The position numbers were made by a program, and so were the translations under genes. Shown piece by piece: positions 6,849-13,976 of a stretch of 14,518 nt of DNA. A model generated the notes under the pieces. The model saw nothing but the letters and a program-made list of their open reading frames with translations. It did no database searches and had not been told where the DNA came from. The stretch's first letter is position 1; every line of letters starts with the position of its first letter. Origin of the DNA: Puniceicoccales bacterium (GTDB taxonomy: Bacteria; Verrucomicrobiota; Verrucomicrobiia; Opitutales; JAIRLG01); NCBI GenBank assembly GCA_031255915.1, contig JAIRRP010000029.1:1-14518 (forward strand), read 5' to 3'.

Positions 6849-7596
6849 AATATTGTGTCCACTGGTCGATGACGCTTAGGGCATAGGAACTAGCGGTTTC
6901 GGATCTCAGGATTTGATGGGATAATCGAACGTTGTGTGCCCTTCTTGTGTCCAACAATTGATATTCTTTGGGAGTAAAGTCACCCTCAGGGCCGATAAAA
7001 AGAGTCATAGAGGAAATTTTCTGTTGTGAGGCAATCGTTTCCAGTTTATGCCAGAGCGCTTGAGCGTCTTCCTCAAGGCTGCCGACGAGCAAGACATCGG
7101 ATAGAGATTGTGTGAGATATTTTTCTAGGTTCTGCGGTGACGAGATTTTTGGTAAAAATGCCTGATAGGATTGTTTGCAAGCGCCGATGGTAATTTCTCT
7201 CCAGCGCTCCATTTTTTGTAAGACCTGGCTCTGGGGGATTTTAAGTTCGCTGCGTTCGGCCACTATGGGTATGATTTGGTTCACGCCGATGGCAGTCGCT
7301 TCGCGAAATAACCACTCCATGGCGTTTTTTTTGAGGAGTCCTTGGGCTAGGGTGATTTTGAGCGGTGTAGGAGGAATATGGAGATGCTCTTCGATACGTA
7401 CGTGTGCCTGAGGCCCGTGGGATTCCAGATGAGTAATAGCAATATGGCCATTCCCGTCGAGCAGATGAATTTCGGAACCTATCTTGGCCCTGAGTACATG
7501 AAGTAAATGGTGTGCCTCGGGATCAGGTAAGGGATAGCTCTGCCCGACCCGAAGCTGTGATGCCTGGGAAAAAAAACATCGAAAGGGGGAGGTCAT
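6826..7596 (-). CDS. rsmE: 16S rRNA (uracil-1498-N3)-methyltransferase RsmE
   Basis: RsmE transfers a methyl group from S-adenosylmethionine to N3 of U1498 in 16S rRNA, near the P site of the 30S subunit. The 256-residue protein has the usual family length (about 240-260). It begins with a PUA-like N-terminal domain including HHLLHVLRAKIG (29-40). The SPOUT-fold methyltransferase follows, with KMERWREITIGACKQS (128-143), the SAM-binding knot segments IGPEGDFTPKE (201-211) and RLSHQILRSETA (224-235). All diagnostic motifs are intact. No Shine-Dalgarno is visible before the ATG at 7596. The 3' end overlaps the helicase-nuclease start by 23 nt. A 350-base gap with a repeat separates it from batE, so it probably has its own promoter, though I cannot identify one. 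Confidence 0.93.
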   Translation of the reverse strand: MTSPFRCFFSQASQLRVGQSYPLPDPEAHHLLHVLRAKIGSEIHLLDGNGHIAITHLESHGPQAHVRIEEHLHIPPTPLKITLAQGLLKKNAMEWLFREATAIGVNQIIPIVAERSELKIPQSQVLQKMERWREITIGACKQSYQAFLPKISSPQNLEKYLTQSLSDVLLVGSLEEDAQALWHKLETIASQQKISSMTLFIGPEGDFTPKEYQLLDTRRAHNVRLSHQILRSETASSYALSVIDQWTQYYAIKSHR

Positions 7597-7946
7597 GGTG
7601 TGGGTTGTGGTGAGGAAGAGAATTTCATGCTCGTCGGACGTTTGTTTTATGGCTTTTAGAATTTTTAGATTCGCTGATTTATATGGGTCATAGGGGGAAA
7701 TGAAAGTCTTTATTTTTCCATAGTGGAGGTGGTGAAATTTTGGTCACCGTCTCCGTTCGACCGGCGGGTTTGCCGCCTTTGAGCTCTTCGGGCTCTTGCC
7801 CGCTGCGCGGGCCGCGGCTAGGAAAAATGCAAAGCGGGAGCTTTCATTTTTCCTAGCCGCAAAGGCGGAAAACCGAACGGCCCATGGCAACAATTCGTCC
7901 CATGGAAATATCCAGGTGTTGGGGTATGCAAAGGGCACGAGATAGT
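7597..7946. other. Intergenic region between batE and rsmE
   Basis: The gap holds cloverleaf repeat copy 4 (7766-7875) and its flank towards batE. A small imperfect hairpin at about 7696-7719 (GGAAA to TTTCC, inner AAA to TTT) lies in the likely 5' leader of rsmE and resembles a shortened arm 3 of the repeat. No convincing -35/-10 pair for rsmE was found. The minus-strand open frame at 7744-7971 is only the repeat read through. Confidence 0.45.
7766..7875 (+). repeat. Cloverleaf palindromic repeat, copy 4
   Basis: The outer inverted repeat pairs GTTTGCCGCCTTT with AAAGGCGGAAAAC with one mismatch. Arm 1 is GAGCTC, loop TTC, GGGCTC (7781-7795, one T-G wobble). Arm 2 is GCCCGC, loop TGC, GCGGGC (7798-7812). 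Arm 3 (7814-7860) is the best formed of the family: a 16-bp stem GCGGCTAGGAAAAATG, one bulged C, five more pairs AAAGC/GCTTT and a GGGA loop. The H1-side flank carries CACCGTC (7745-7751), the complement of the GACGGTG seen beside copies 1 and 2. The copy lies 72 bases 3' of the batE stop codon. Confidence 0.87.
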
Positions 7947-7969
7947 TTAGGAGGAACGGGGAATGATCC
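7873..7969 (+). repeat. Extended repeat flank, partner of 3731-3826
   Basis: This is the counterpart of the flank beside copy 3 (about 32 of the first 46 bases identical). It runs up to and slightly into the 3' end of batE, whose stop codon TAA reads on the minus strand from 7949. The last codons of batE may therefore derive from, or be conserved with, the repeat unit. Confidence 0.45.
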
Positions 7970-8675
7970 ACGCCACGTCCTGCGATGATACCCAGCCGGA
8001 GCGATGGCGATCCATGGTCATGACGTAGAAAAAGTCATCGTGGCGTTTTTGTGGATAGACGTATTCTCCCTGTTGTATTGGCTGAAGGGTAGGACTCTTG
8101 GCCGTGGGGGCGACGCGCATGGAGATATCTTTTATGATGATGGCCTGCTGGCTTTTTTGGTGATGGTAATAAATTCCAGGAATGACGGATGATAATAGGA
8201 GTACGTTTAACGCCCAAAGCGTATTACGGAATGTTTTCTGAGGAATTGTCGCAACTTTAGGATAAGCCATGAGGACGAGTGTCAGCCAGATGGCGATGCA
8301 GAGCGAGTACGACCAAGAGGTGCTCGAGAAATGCAGTACCGTGTTTTCGAGACGCGATGGTTTAGGATGAGAGGGTAAATGGCTTTCGAGCCAATCCCGT
8401 TGTGCTTGCTGAAGAGAGACATTTCGTGGATCCATTAATTTCGCCCGTTCAATGTTTAGAAGTGCTGGCCCCACTTGACCTTGCATTTCGTAACAGCGGG
8501 CCAATTGTGCCGCTGTCGCCGCTGAAAATTCTCCCCGTTGGGCCTCTTGATAGTACGAGATGGCTCGTTCTATGTTGCCCTCTTGAAAAGCAGCATTTCC
8601 GAGAAAGAATGAATTTTCCTGGGCATTGACGGAGAGGGTGGATCCGATGAGCAGTAACGCATATTGAAATTTCAT
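7947..8675 (-). CDS. batE: BatE-like TPR/SH3 protein of the aerotolerance operon
   Basis: This 242-residue envelope protein has a signal peptide (MKFQYALLLIGSTLSVNAQ), two TPR-like helical repeats (about 20-95, with FQEGNIERAISYYQEA), two membrane segments (about 122-138 and 152-170), and a C-terminal bacterial SH3-like domain (about 178-236, with MRVAPTAKS, GEYVYP and GWVSSQDVAWI). TPR plus SH3 at the end of a bat cluster is the BatE layout. I chose the ATG at 8675: it overlaps the batD stop in an ATGA and starts exactly at a signal peptide. The frame is open to 8798, but the extra 41 residues lie inside batD and look non-native. Bat proteins are linked to oxidative-stress tolerance in Bacteroides and Leptospira; the molecular role is not settled. 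It is the last gene of the operon, and a cloverleaf repeat follows. Confidence 0.8.
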   Translation of the reverse strand: MKFQYALLLIGSTLSVNAQENSFFLGNAAFQEGNIERAISYYQEAQRGEFSAATAAQLARCYEMQGQVGPALLNIERAKLMDPRNVSLQQAQRDWLESHLPSHPKPSRLENTVLHFSSTSWSYSLCIAIWLTLVLMAYPKVATIPQKTFRNTLWALNVLLLSSVIPGIYYHHQKSQQAIIIKDISMRVAPTAKSPTLQPIQQGEYVYPQKRHDDFFYVMTMDRHRSGWVSSQDVAWIIPRSS

Positions 8676-10477
8676 AAAACTTTTGGGGTTTGCGATGAGT
8701 GGCGACGGAAGAGTTCTTGAAGCTGCAGAAAGTCCTTTTGAAATATGTCCAAGGAGATAGAGGAAGAGCTGAAATGCTGAAGTTCCAGGTGTTGGCAAAT
8801 CTGGTGTATGATTTTTATATCTTCCGGTCTTTGGAATTTTTCCGCACAGGCCTGTTGAATTTCTCCATAGGTCATCGATTGGCTATCGAGAATTTTACAG
8901 TAGGAAAGAAAAGCGTGGAGTGTTTCTTGTAGGGCGCTAGAGGCAACGTCGATCTGTTTCTCATCTATTGCCTTTTGTGTCCGTTGCAGGCATTGCGATA
9001 GGTATCGACGGTGGCGTTTAGGATCTTCCCGTGGGAATATCCTCGACTTTCGCCACATCGCAAGTCGCCAAAGGATCCATAGAAGATAAAAAGCAAGTGG
9101 TAAAAGTTGCCAAACCCAAAAGGATTTCCGGAGATAAAGTGGTGTCAGATTCTTGAAATGGGTGGTGTCATGGAGATAGAAGAAATGATCTTGAGGTATG
9201 TTTTTATCACTGTTTTTGTGATCATTTTGATTCTGGGAGGAAAATTTTGTTACTTTTTCGGTAGAAGTCGCAGGAGAAGCGACTTGCTGTGTGCGGGAAA
9301 CTAGGACAGGTTCCTTTAGTGCATGCTGAAGAGTCTGGTAAGTTTCCCGCTGTGGGTCGAAATAACTCATGGTCACACTAGGAGCCGAGAGTGTTCCCGT
9401 CTTGAGTGGAATGATCACGTAGTCAAAGGTCTTTGCTCCGCCATATTGCAGTGGATCCGATGGCCGGAAATCGCATTTGGGTGGATAGATTCGCCATTCA
9501 TCGGGATTGTAAAGAAGTTCTGGAGGTGACATGCGCTCCCAATTACCTTCGCCTTCAAGTTCGATTTTTAGCGTTAAGGGCTCTTCTAGAAGTGTTTGAC
9601 CATCGGAGATATGAATTTTTGTGATGGCGAAATCTCCTATACCTCCGCAGAAAGAGGAGGGTTGAGGAAGCGGAAGACTTAAAACTTGGATAGAAGATTT
9701 TTGAGAGAGAAGTTGCTCTTTTCTGTCGTTGGAAAAAAAAGAGAACCATCCCGTATCCATTGGTTCTTCGATGGCTACCTCCAAAGCATATTGAAGAGAC
9801 AATTCTCCGGATTTGATGGCTGAAATCGTCGTATCCCAGCAGTAGATGACATCGTTATCATGGATCCTCGAAGACGCAACTTTGTATGGCTTGAAGAAAG
9901 GTCCATTGATCCAGGTCTTTTCTAAAAGGACAGGGTAAGGCTGCAAAAGACTGCAGGAATGGGACGTTGGAACCCTTAATTCTATTTTAATCGGGACAAC
10001 TTGTCCAATATAAAAGGGTTTCTCAAGTGGTAGAATGACCGAAAGTTTAACCGTAGAGCTCTCAGAGCTTTTATGATTATTGTAATACTCCTGGGCTTCT
10101 TCATTTTCTAGAACTTGTAATGTTGTGGCTGGTATTTCGTAATTTTGTCCCTGGATGGAAATGGGTTGAGATGGTACTGTGAAAGAACCTGTATGGCTGG
10201 CTTGAACGCGAAATGTCCTGATGAGTTGTGTCGATTGACGTCCATTAATGGACTGCATGGAATGTATATCTTGCGAGGATGAGAACTGAAGACCATCGAT
10301 TTGTGGCGGTTGGTAAGGGATTTTCGAGATGTTGCCGAAAATTTCTACCACATATTGCGTACTTTCTCCGAGAAGGATTTGTGGGGGGCGGAAAAAAGCG
10401 GATATCTGAATATCGGAGGCAAAGGAGCTGGAAAGCCCTAGCATTAGACAATAAAAGAGCCGAATAAGGAGATTCAT
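8672..10477 (-). CDS. batD: BatD (oxygen-tolerance family) protein
   Basis: This 601-residue protein has an N-terminal signal peptide (MNLLIRLFYCLMLGLSSSFA), a long beta-rich periplasmic region of BatD type and one membrane segment near residues 458-478 (WVWQLLPLAFYLLWILW). A cytoplasmic helical tail of about 120 residues follows, starting with basic WRKSRIFPR. Order and content match BatD: the N-terminal block ISAFFRPPQILLGESTQYVVEI and the repeated Ig-like strands with GEGNWERMSPPEL are typical. I prefer ATG 10477, which puts a clean signal peptide at the N-terminus. An ATG at 10501, overlapping the batBC stop as ATGGTAG, would add eight residues and is possible; neither has a clear Shine-Dalgarno. 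It overlaps batE by ATGA. It likely bridges the VWA proteins and the periplasm. Confidence 0.82.
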   Translation of the reverse strand: MNLLIRLFYCLMLGLSSSFASDIQISAFFRPPQILLGESTQYVVEIFGNISKIPYQPPQIDGLQFSSSQDIHSMQSINGRQSTQLIRTFRVQASHTGSFTVPSQPISIQGQNYEIPATTLQVLENEEAQEYYNNHKSSESSTVKLSVILPLEKPFYIGQVVPIKIELRVPTSHSCSLLQPYPVLLEKTWINGPFFKPYKVASSRIHDNDVIYCWDTTISAIKSGELSLQYALEVAIEEPMDTGWFSFFSNDRKEQLLSQKSSIQVLSLPLPQPSSFCGGIGDFAITKIHISDGQTLLEEPLTLKIELEGEGNWERMSPPELLYNPDEWRIYPPKCDFRPSDPLQYGGAKTFDYVIIPLKTGTLSAPSVTMSYFDPQRETYQTLQHALKEPVLVSRTQQVASPATSTEKVTKFSSQNQNDHKNSDKNIPQDHFFYLHDTTHFKNLTPLYLRKSFWVWQLLPLAFYLLWILWRLAMWRKSRIFPREDPKRHRRYLSQCLQRTQKAIDEKQIDVASSALQETLHAFLSYCKILDSQSMTYGEIQQACAEKFQRPEDIKIIHQICQHLELQHFSSSSISLDIFQKDFLQLQELFRRHSSQTPKVL

Positions 10478-10494
10478 ATGTGTTGGAGTAGATA

Positions 10495-12945
10495 CTACCA
10501 TGGTTGTAAAGCGTCATGGGGTGAAGGTGAACCATAAATGAAGGGTAGCTTCTTTTCACGTCCAGCTTCAGAGTCTAAAAGGGCTTTTGCCTCCAAAGAC
10601 GTCATTTTACCATCTGGGTTGCTGGCAGGAGCCTCCGTTGTGGGTCTTGCCATCGAGTGAATAGAGGGTGAAGCTCCTTGGTTTTGCTCTTCCTCTAAAG
10701 GAGATGAGTGCTCTTTGGGTGCATTAATGCCATGGGTCGGCTCTGTTTCTTTTGAAGAAGATTCTTGGGAGGGTGTCCTTTGGGGTGAGCGGTTCCTATT
10801 CGCTGAACTTTGCACGGATCCTTTACCGCTTTGGCCATCGGAAGAATTTTTACCTTCCTTTTCTGAAGGACTGGCAGTGGATGGATGCTCTTGGGCATTT
10901 TTTGGGTCTTCGCCTCGAGAAGGTGCTGAATCTTTAGATGGCTGAGAACCTTGCTGTGGTGGGCGAGATTCGGAATCTTTTTGAGAACTAGGATCTTGCG
11001 ATTTTTGAGGAGAATGATCTTTTTCAGGAGAATTTTGGGTAGAGTTCTTACTGCCTTGTTCTCCTGAAGAAGCTTTATTTTCCTGCTCCGGAGGAACATT
11101 TGCCGAGTTGGATTCTTTGTCTTTCCCTAAGTCCTTGCCTTGAGGAGAAGTTGGATCATTGGATTCTTTTTGGTCTTGTTGCGACTGATCTTGTTTGGAA
11201 TCCGAGGATTTGGGTTTTTCCGATGGGTCGGAAGTTGGGTGAGAAGAGGATGGCGATGGGTCATTTTTTTTATCCTCTTGAGAGGGGTTATCCTGTGGTG
11301 ATTTTTCCTCATCAGAGTTGCTTTTTCCCGGATTTTGTGGCTCAGGATTGTCCTCCCCTTGAGAGGAGGGAGAGTTGTTGGAATTCTGAGAATTGTCGGA
11401 ATTTGATTGTTGCCCATCAGATGGGGATTGCTGAGGGGAATTATGGGGGCTATTTTTTTCTTGCTGTTGGCGCTTGCGCAGGAGTTCGTCCAGGCATTGT
11501 TGAACACAACGGCGATTATTTTCCGCTTCGGCGTAATCTTTTGATAACTCTAGGGCATTGTCATATTGAAGGATGCTCTTTTCCCAAAGTTTTTGGATGG
11601 TTTCCATTTCTTTTTCTGGGATCTGCTTCCCCTGCTCGAAATAAGCATTTCCTAGGTTGAAGAAAATTTTATCCTTAATATCCAATTCAGAGGTTGTCAG
11701 AGCCTTTTCGAGATTTTCGACCGCTTGAGGAAAATTTTCCTGTGCTAAATAAGTTGTCCCGAGATTGTAGAGGAGCTTTGAATCCTGTGGATGCTTGAGA
11801 ACTTTTTTCTCATAGTAGGCTTGCGCTTGGTCATACTGCTGTTTTGCGAAAAACTGCTCTCCTTTGCTTGGGATGGCGAAGGATTCAGGAATGCCACCAT
11901 GAAATTCAAAGGCCATAAGGCCGTAAATCAGGCATGATAGATGGCGTCGTCTTGGTCGTCGATAGGTAGAAAGAAGTGCTTCGATAAACCAGCAACCAAT
12001 CGCCAACAACAGGAAATAAGGGAAACGCTCTGTGAAGACTTTTTCGCGATACACCTCTTGTTTCTTAACAGGAAAGCGTTCCTGAATTTCTTCAAATAGT
12101 TGTTGAAGTTCTTGCATGGAAAGGTGGATATAGCGCCCTTGAGTGATTTCTGCTATTTTTTGAAGTGTGGATTCATCGAGCTTCGTAATGACGTTTTTAC
12201 CGGCAGCATCTTGGAGGTAATGGATGGTATGATTTTCTCCCTGTAGTGGAATCATGCCTCCTTCAAGAGAGCCGACACCGATAGTAAAGATATGTATCCC
12301 GTTTTTAGCGGCAGCTTCAGCGGCATCTATGGCGTCTTTTTTTAATTCTTCACCATCAGAAAAGAGCAGGACAATACGTTCATTACGTGTCTTTTCCAGT
12401 GCTTTTTCCGCGGCTTGAATGGCGGAAGCAATGGCAGTTCCCTGCTGAGGAATTGTGTGGATGTCAAAAGCCTCAAGGCTTTGCAGGAAGGCTCGATAAT
12501 CGAGTGTCATGGGGCACTGAATAAAGGAATCGTAGGCGAAGGCAATCAATCCTATGCGATGCCCATGGAGTTGTTGTACGAAATCCTGGATAGCTATTTT
12601 TGTACGTTCGAGTCGATTAGGTTTGATATCTTCGGCCAACATACTTTGTGAGACGTCGACGGCAAAGAGGACATCCACCCCTTGCGAATGATACTCCTTC
12701 CAAGTGTATCCCCATCGGGGTCTTGCCAGTGCTATAGCAAGGGATAATATCCCTAAAAGACATAGGAAATACTTTATGTTTTGACGATGAGAATTGGCGT
12801 TGACAACGGAGGCTCTCCAGGCCCTGTCGGTGACGAGTTTTCTCTGCCGAGCGTGTTGTTTCTTTTCGCTGTAGAGGAAAAATGCGATGAGTCCGCTGCA
12901 CGACGCAAGGCCAATCCATAACCAAAAAGAATAGAGAAGATTCAT
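10495..12945 (-). CDS. batB: BatB-BatC fusion: VWA-domain membrane protein joined to TPR domain with long disordered tail
   Basis: One uninterrupted frame of 816 residues combines two proteins that are usually separate. The BatB part has TM1 (about 3-25), TM2 (57-75) and a VWA domain with an intact metal site (DVSQS 97-101, GTAI at 169-172, SDGE at 196-199), then TM3 (308-328). After basic RRPRRR comes a hydrophobic segment (about 335-348) that looks like a former BatC signal peptide. TPR repeats follow at about 361-490 (AKQQYDQAQAYYEKK, YNLGTTYLAQENF, FFNLGNAYFEQGK). Residues about 495-785 are almost only Ser, Pro, Gln, Asn, Asp, Glu and Lys and should be disordered; the C-terminus ends in DALQPW. 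Charge placement (basic TM1-TM2 and TM3-TM4 loops) puts both VWA and TPR in the periplasm. The start at 12945 is set by GGAGGG 8 nt upstream and overlaps batA as ATGA; a longer ATG at 12960 is less likely. Confidence 0.88.
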   Translation of the reverse strand: MNLLYSFWLWIGLASCSGLIAFFLYSEKKQHARQRKLVTDRAWRASVVNANSHRQNIKYFLCLLGILSLAIALARPRWGYTWKEYHSQGVDVLFAVDVSQSMLAEDIKPNRLERTKIAIQDFVQQLHGHRIGLIAFAYDSFIQCPMTLDYRAFLQSLEAFDIHTIPQQGTAIASAIQAAEKALEKTRNERIVLLFSDGEELKKDAIDAAEAAAKNGIHIFTIGVGSLEGGMIPLQGENHTIHYLQDAAGKNVITKLDESTLQKIAEITQGRYIHLSMQELQQLFEEIQERFPVKKQEVYREKVFTERFPYFLLLAIGCWFIEALLSTYRRPRRRHLSCLIYGLMAFEFHGGIPESFAIPSKGEQFFAKQQYDQAQAYYEKKVLKHPQDSKLLYNLGTTYLAQENFPQAVENLEKALTTSELDIKDKIFFNLGNAYFEQGKQIPEKEMETIQKLWEKSILQYDNALELSKDYAEAENNRRCVQQCLDELLRKRQQQEKNSPHNSPQQSPSDGQQSNSDNSQNSNNSPSSQGEDNPEPQNPGKSNSDEEKSPQDNPSQEDKKNDPSPSSSHPTSDPSEKPKSSDSKQDQSQQDQKESNDPTSPQGKDLGKDKESNSANVPPEQENKASSGEQGSKNSTQNSPEKDHSPQKSQDPSSQKDSESRPPQQGSQPSKDSAPSRGEDPKNAQEHPSTASPSEKEGKNSSDGQSGKGSVQSSANRNRSPQRTPSQESSSKETEPTHGINAPKEHSSPLEEEQNQGASPSIHSMARPTTEAPASNPDGKMTSLEAKALLDSEAGREKKLPFIYGSPSPHDALQPW

Positions 12946-13976
12946 GGCAATACCCTCCATAGTGTATAACGAAGGAAGAGTTCTAGCAGTAAAAATCCAC
13001 AGGCGATGAGGACAAATATAGGAAAATACTCGCTTGTTTCCACAAAAGCTTGAAGTTGAATCTCCGTCTTTTCAAGCTCATTGATCGTTTGATAGATTGC
13101 GCTCAGTTCTCGACGATCATGGGCATGAAAGAATGCCCCTTGCGTTGTCTCGGCTACTTTTTGAAGTGTGGTAGTGTCTAGCGAAAGATCTGCTTGAATG
13201 ACTTGTGCTTCTCCAAAGCGATTCACAAGAGGTTTACCACTATCATCGATGGCTAAAATAGGAACGATGCCTTCTTTCCCGATTCCGATGCTGTAAATTT
13301 TAATCCCGTATTGGGCAGCGGCCTCAGCAGCGATTTCAGGAGCCACCTTACCGCAGTTGTTGATGCCATCGGTTAGTAGGATGAGAATTTTCGACTTTGC
13401 CTCCATATTTCGTAGGCGATTGCATCCGGCAAGGATGGCGGAACCAATGGCGGTCCCATCAGGGATAGTTCCAACGGTCAATCGATCGAGGTTTTGAATC
13501 AGCCACTCATGGTTAAATGTGACAGGACTCACGACATAGGATTCTCCGGCAAACCCAATGAGACCGATACGGTCGTGTGGTCGTTTTTCGATGAATTCTA
13601 TCGTGAGCTTTTTTGCGACGTCCAAGCGCGTGACAAGTGGCTTCGATTGTTCCCAAAAATCAAGAGCCATCATCGACGATGAGAGGTCTAGCGCGATGAC
13701 GATGTCAACGGCGTCCTTATGGGCTTCATGAGTTTTTTCCACATGCTGGGGTCTGGCCAGGCCGAAGATGAGAAGAGCTAAGCCCAATGATCTGAGGAGA
13801 TGCAATATATTTTTATGCGAAGAATGATTTTGAGAGTTAAGGTTGCGAATGGCCCATAGATGAGAAAATCGAAAAGTAGGACAGCGATGTCGGCGAATGA
13901 CCCCATAGAGAAGTGGTAGCAGCAACCACAGCAGGAGCCATAATGGTGAAGATAATCGAAAACTGGAACTAGTCAT
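12942..13976 (-). CDS. batA: BatA VWA-domain membrane protein
   Basis: This 344-residue inner-membrane protein has the BatA/BatB layout: TM1 (about 11-27), TM2 (about 58-73), a VWA domain, and a C-terminal TM3 (about 317-336). The metal-ion-dependent adhesion site is complete, with DLSSS at 97-101, DGTAIG (173-178) and TDG (202-204), so it should bind a divalent metal and a partner protein. The conserved ARPQ follows TM2, as in the family. The start ATG at 13976 overlaps the upstream gene by 8 nt (ATGACTAG), and its stop overlaps batBC as ATGA, so the three frames are probably translated together. BatA and BatB are thought to form a complex in the inner membrane facing the periplasm. The VWA domains of BatA and of the BatB part here are paralogous and keep the same T-x-QGAFFH or T-QGRYIH region after the Rossmann core. 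Confidence 0.92.
   Translation of the reverse strand: MTSSSFRLSSPLWLLLWLLLPLLYGVIRRHRCPTFRFSHLWAIRNLNSQNHSSHKNILHLLRSLGLALLIFGLARPQHVEKTHEAHKDAVDIVIALDLSSSMMALDFWEQSKPLVTRLDVAKKLTIEFIEKRPHDRIGLIGFAGESYVVSPVTFNHEWLIQNLDRLTVGTIPDGTAIGSAILAGCNRLRNMEAKSKILILLTDGINNCGKVAPEIAAEAAAQYGIKIYSIGIGKEGIVPILAIDDSGKPLVNRFGEAQVIQADLSLDTTTLQKVAETTQGAFFHAHDRRELSAIYQTINELEKTEIQLQAFVETSEYFPIFVLIACGFLLLELFLRYTLWRVLP
12953..12958 (-). promoter_or_regulatory. Shine-Dalgarno deciding the batBC start
   Basis: GGAGGG lies inside the last codons of batA and 7-8 bases before the ATG at 12945. It also follows directly on the alternative ATG at 12960, which it cannot serve, so it favours the shorter start. Confidence 0.7.

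Noticed and set aside
8676..8798. N-terminal extension of batE inside batD
   Set aside because: The extra 41 residues precede a clear signal peptide and an ATGA overlap, so the shorter start is favoured.
10695..11099. Lys/Leu-rich minus-strand frame inside batBC
   Set aside because: It is the low-complexity tail of BatBC read in another frame; skewed codon content of such tails creates long spurious frames.
11100..11660. 186-residue plus-strand frame opposite batBC
   Set aside because: Antisense shadow of the BatC-like TPR and tail region, with no family features.
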